From: Methylophilaceae bacterium
GTDB lineage: Bacteria; Pseudomonadota; Gammaproteobacteria; Burkholderiales; Methylophilaceae
Direction of reading: 5' to 3'
Length of the DNA stretch: 6,121 nt
Assembly: GCA_006844635.1 (NCBI GenBank)
Contig: SPJO01000082.1
Span: 1 to 6,121, forward strand
The translations under genes were made by a program, and so were the position numbers. Shown one piece after another: positions 4,872 to 6,121 of this stretch (positions are counted from its first letter, which is position 1; every line of letters starts with the position of its first letter). The notes under the pieces were generated by a model that saw only the letters and a list, made by a program, of their open reading frames with translations, had not been told where the DNA came from and did no database searches.

Positions 4872-6121
4872 ATGAGCAAGTTCGCCTTATCTAGAAATCT
4901 GCTACTACCGCTACTGCTCGCTGGCATCTTGGCCATCTTCATTTCTGCCTTTTACATGTTCACACTGAACTTAAACGCAATGGAAGAAAAGGCCCTCCAA
5001 GAAACATTAAAGCTAGAGCATGTGTTAGATATGGCAAAGGGGCTTGTCATACAACGCGTCTACTCTTCTATGGAGTTATTCAAACAAGAAAGCCATCAAT
5101 TAGGCATGGCTAACATCAAGGGTTCGACCCAACTCCTAGGTGAAAAAGTGCCCAACTTACAGCTAGGCGACACCGCACAAACTGAACGCAAACAACTTGT
5201 TGACTCTGTCACAGAAATCGGCAGTGGCACAGCCACTATTTTCGTCAAAAGAGGTGAACAGTTCATTCGCATTTCGACTAATGTTAGAAAAAAAGATAAC
5301 GCACGTGCTATCGGTACGCAGTTAAACCCTACTGGTAAAGCTATTCAACGTTTAAGCTTAGGCAAACCTTTTTATGGCGTGGTTGATATTTTAGGAGAGC
5401 CATATATTTCAGGCTACGAACCGATTTTTAGTAGCAGCCAACAAGTGATTGGCGCTTGGTATGTCGGCTACAAAGTGAATGTGAATGCTTTAGAGTCTGC
5501 AATCAAGAAATGGCGGTTTCTAGATTCAGGCTTCGCAGCCATCACCGACTACAACAACAATATACGCTTTCTATCGGATCACATTTCACTAGAAGATGCG
5601 AAAACCACCCTACAAAATACCGGCAAAAAATGGTTTATCGCGCAACGTAAAATACCCGAATGGAATTTTAATGCTTACATCGCATTCCCCTATCGGAACG
5701 CTTACCTATCTAGTGCTGCCCCCCTTTACCCTGTTCTAATTATGAGCGGCATTTTAGGCATATTATTATTAATCCTCATCCAACGCGGCATTAAACGTTT
5801 TGTCCTAACACCATTAGGTGGGGAGCCAGAAGCAGCTAGTCATCTAGTCAAAAGTATTGCACAAGGTGAGTTTGCTGAGGACGGTATGAACGCCGAGCCA
5901 GATACGTTAATTGGCAACATGCTTAAAATGCGTAGCCAGCTACGTAAAATGATGGAGGAGATTAAAGAAAACAATAACAAACTCAGCACATCTTCCAGCG
6001 TATTTCAACATGCACACGATGGCATCTTCATCACGGACCCTGAAGGTAATATCATCGAAACGAATCCAGCATTTACCGACATCAGCGGCTATACGAGAGA
6101 AGATGCCATTGGCAAAAAGCC
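4872..6121 (+). CDS. Membrane sensor: Cache, HAMP-like and PAS domains (3' end missing)
   Basis: 416 complete codons are present and the frame is still open at the right edge. Residues 9-29 are a first membrane helix. About 37-280 is a periplasmic sensing region of the Cache_3-Cache_2 type, with GSGTATIFVKRGEQFIRIST (117-136), LGKPFYGVVDILGEPYISGY (163-182) and GAWYVGYKV (194-202), plus a shorter distal lobe to about 275. A second helix spans about 285-303. LTPLGGEPEAASHL (312-325) with SIAQGEF is a HAMP-like linker, then comes a short coiled region at about 350-372. A PAS domain begins at SSVFQHAHDGIFITD (375-389) and continues through NPAFTDISGYTRE. The output domain lies outside the window; PAS proteins of this build often end in GGDEF/EAL domains or a histidine kinase. 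ATG 4872 is the only reasonable start, as an in-frame TGA lies at 4845, but no clear ribosome binding site precedes it. Confidence 0.88.
   Translation, partial: MSKFALSRNLLLPLLLAGILAIFISAFYMFTLNLNAMEEKALQETLKLEHVLDMAKGLVIQRVYSSMELFKQESHQLGMANIKGSTQLLGEKVPNLQLGDTAQTERKQLVDSVTEIGSGTATIFVKRGEQFIRISTNVRKKDNARAIGTQLNPTGKAIQRLSLGKPFYGVVDILGEPYISGYEPIFSSSQQVIGAWYVGYKVNVNALESAIKKWRFLDSGFAAITDYNNNIRFLSDHISLEDAKTTLQNTGKKWFIAQRKIPEWNFNAYIAFPYRNAYLSSAAPLYPVLIMSGILGILLLILIQRGIKRFVLTPLGGEPEAASHLVKSIAQGEFAEDGMNAEPDTLIGNMLKMRSQLRKMMEEIKENNNKLSTSSSVFQHAHDGIFITDPEGNIIETNPAFTDISGYTREDAIGKK

Noticed and set aside
5456..5650. 64-codon open frame on the plus strand
   Set aside because: It lies in another frame inside the continuous sensor gene, which shows Cache-type motifs across the same stretch.
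1..6121. Search for CRISPR arrays, tRNA or rRNA genes, insertion sequences and phage genes
   Set aside because: No regularly spaced repeats, no cloverleaf, no terminal inverted repeats or transposase-like sequence were seen on reading both strands.

Overview
The window is ordinary chromosomal DNA from a Gram-negative bacterium, most likely a gamma- or betaproteobacterium. This rests on an outer-membrane-type (Blc) lipocalin, a YgiQ radical SAM protein close to the E. coli protein from memory, a periplasmic TraB/GumN protein and a DUF3147 inner-membrane protein. Base composition is moderate to slightly AT-rich. A Methylophilaceae-like or similar moderate-GC aquatic proteobacterium would fit, but no marker in the window fixes the genus. 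I see no mobile element, CRISPR array, tRNA or rRNA.

Layout. Positions 2-403 (+) hold the 3' two-thirds of a Blc-type lipocalin gene. It converges on a minus-strand cluster of three genes, with only 3 bp between the facing stop codons. In transcription order the cluster is a four-helix DUF3147 membrane protein (3932 to 3582), ygiQ (3535 to 1292) and a secreted TraB/GumN-family protein (1267 to 407). Gaps of 46 and 24 bp suggest a single transcription unit. Divergent from it, 54 bp away, is a plus-strand gene (3987-4715) that fuses a heavy-metal-associated (HMA) domain to a MauE/DoxX-like membrane domain. A probable terminator follows at 4744-4770. The last gene (4872 to the window end, +) is a membrane-bound sensor with a periplasmic Cache-type domain, a second membrane helix, a HAMP-like PLGGEP segment and a PAS domain. 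It is cut off by the window edge before its output domain.

Function. Most products act at the envelope: a lipid-binding lipocalin, a secreted TraB/GumN protein, two inner-membrane proteins and a transmembrane sensor. The exception is YgiQ, a cytoplasmic radical SAM iron-sulfur protein of unknown reaction. The HMA-MauE fusion points to copper or another soft metal linked to thiol/disulfide chemistry. Nothing else in the window is a metal-resistance gene, so this stays an inference from domains.

I did not find a convincing new multi-gene system. The points most worth a second look are the HMA-MauE fusion and its compact, possibly leaderless start; a second conserved-looking cysteine cluster in YgiQ; and three phased GTTAC repeats over the predicted promoter of the sensor gene.
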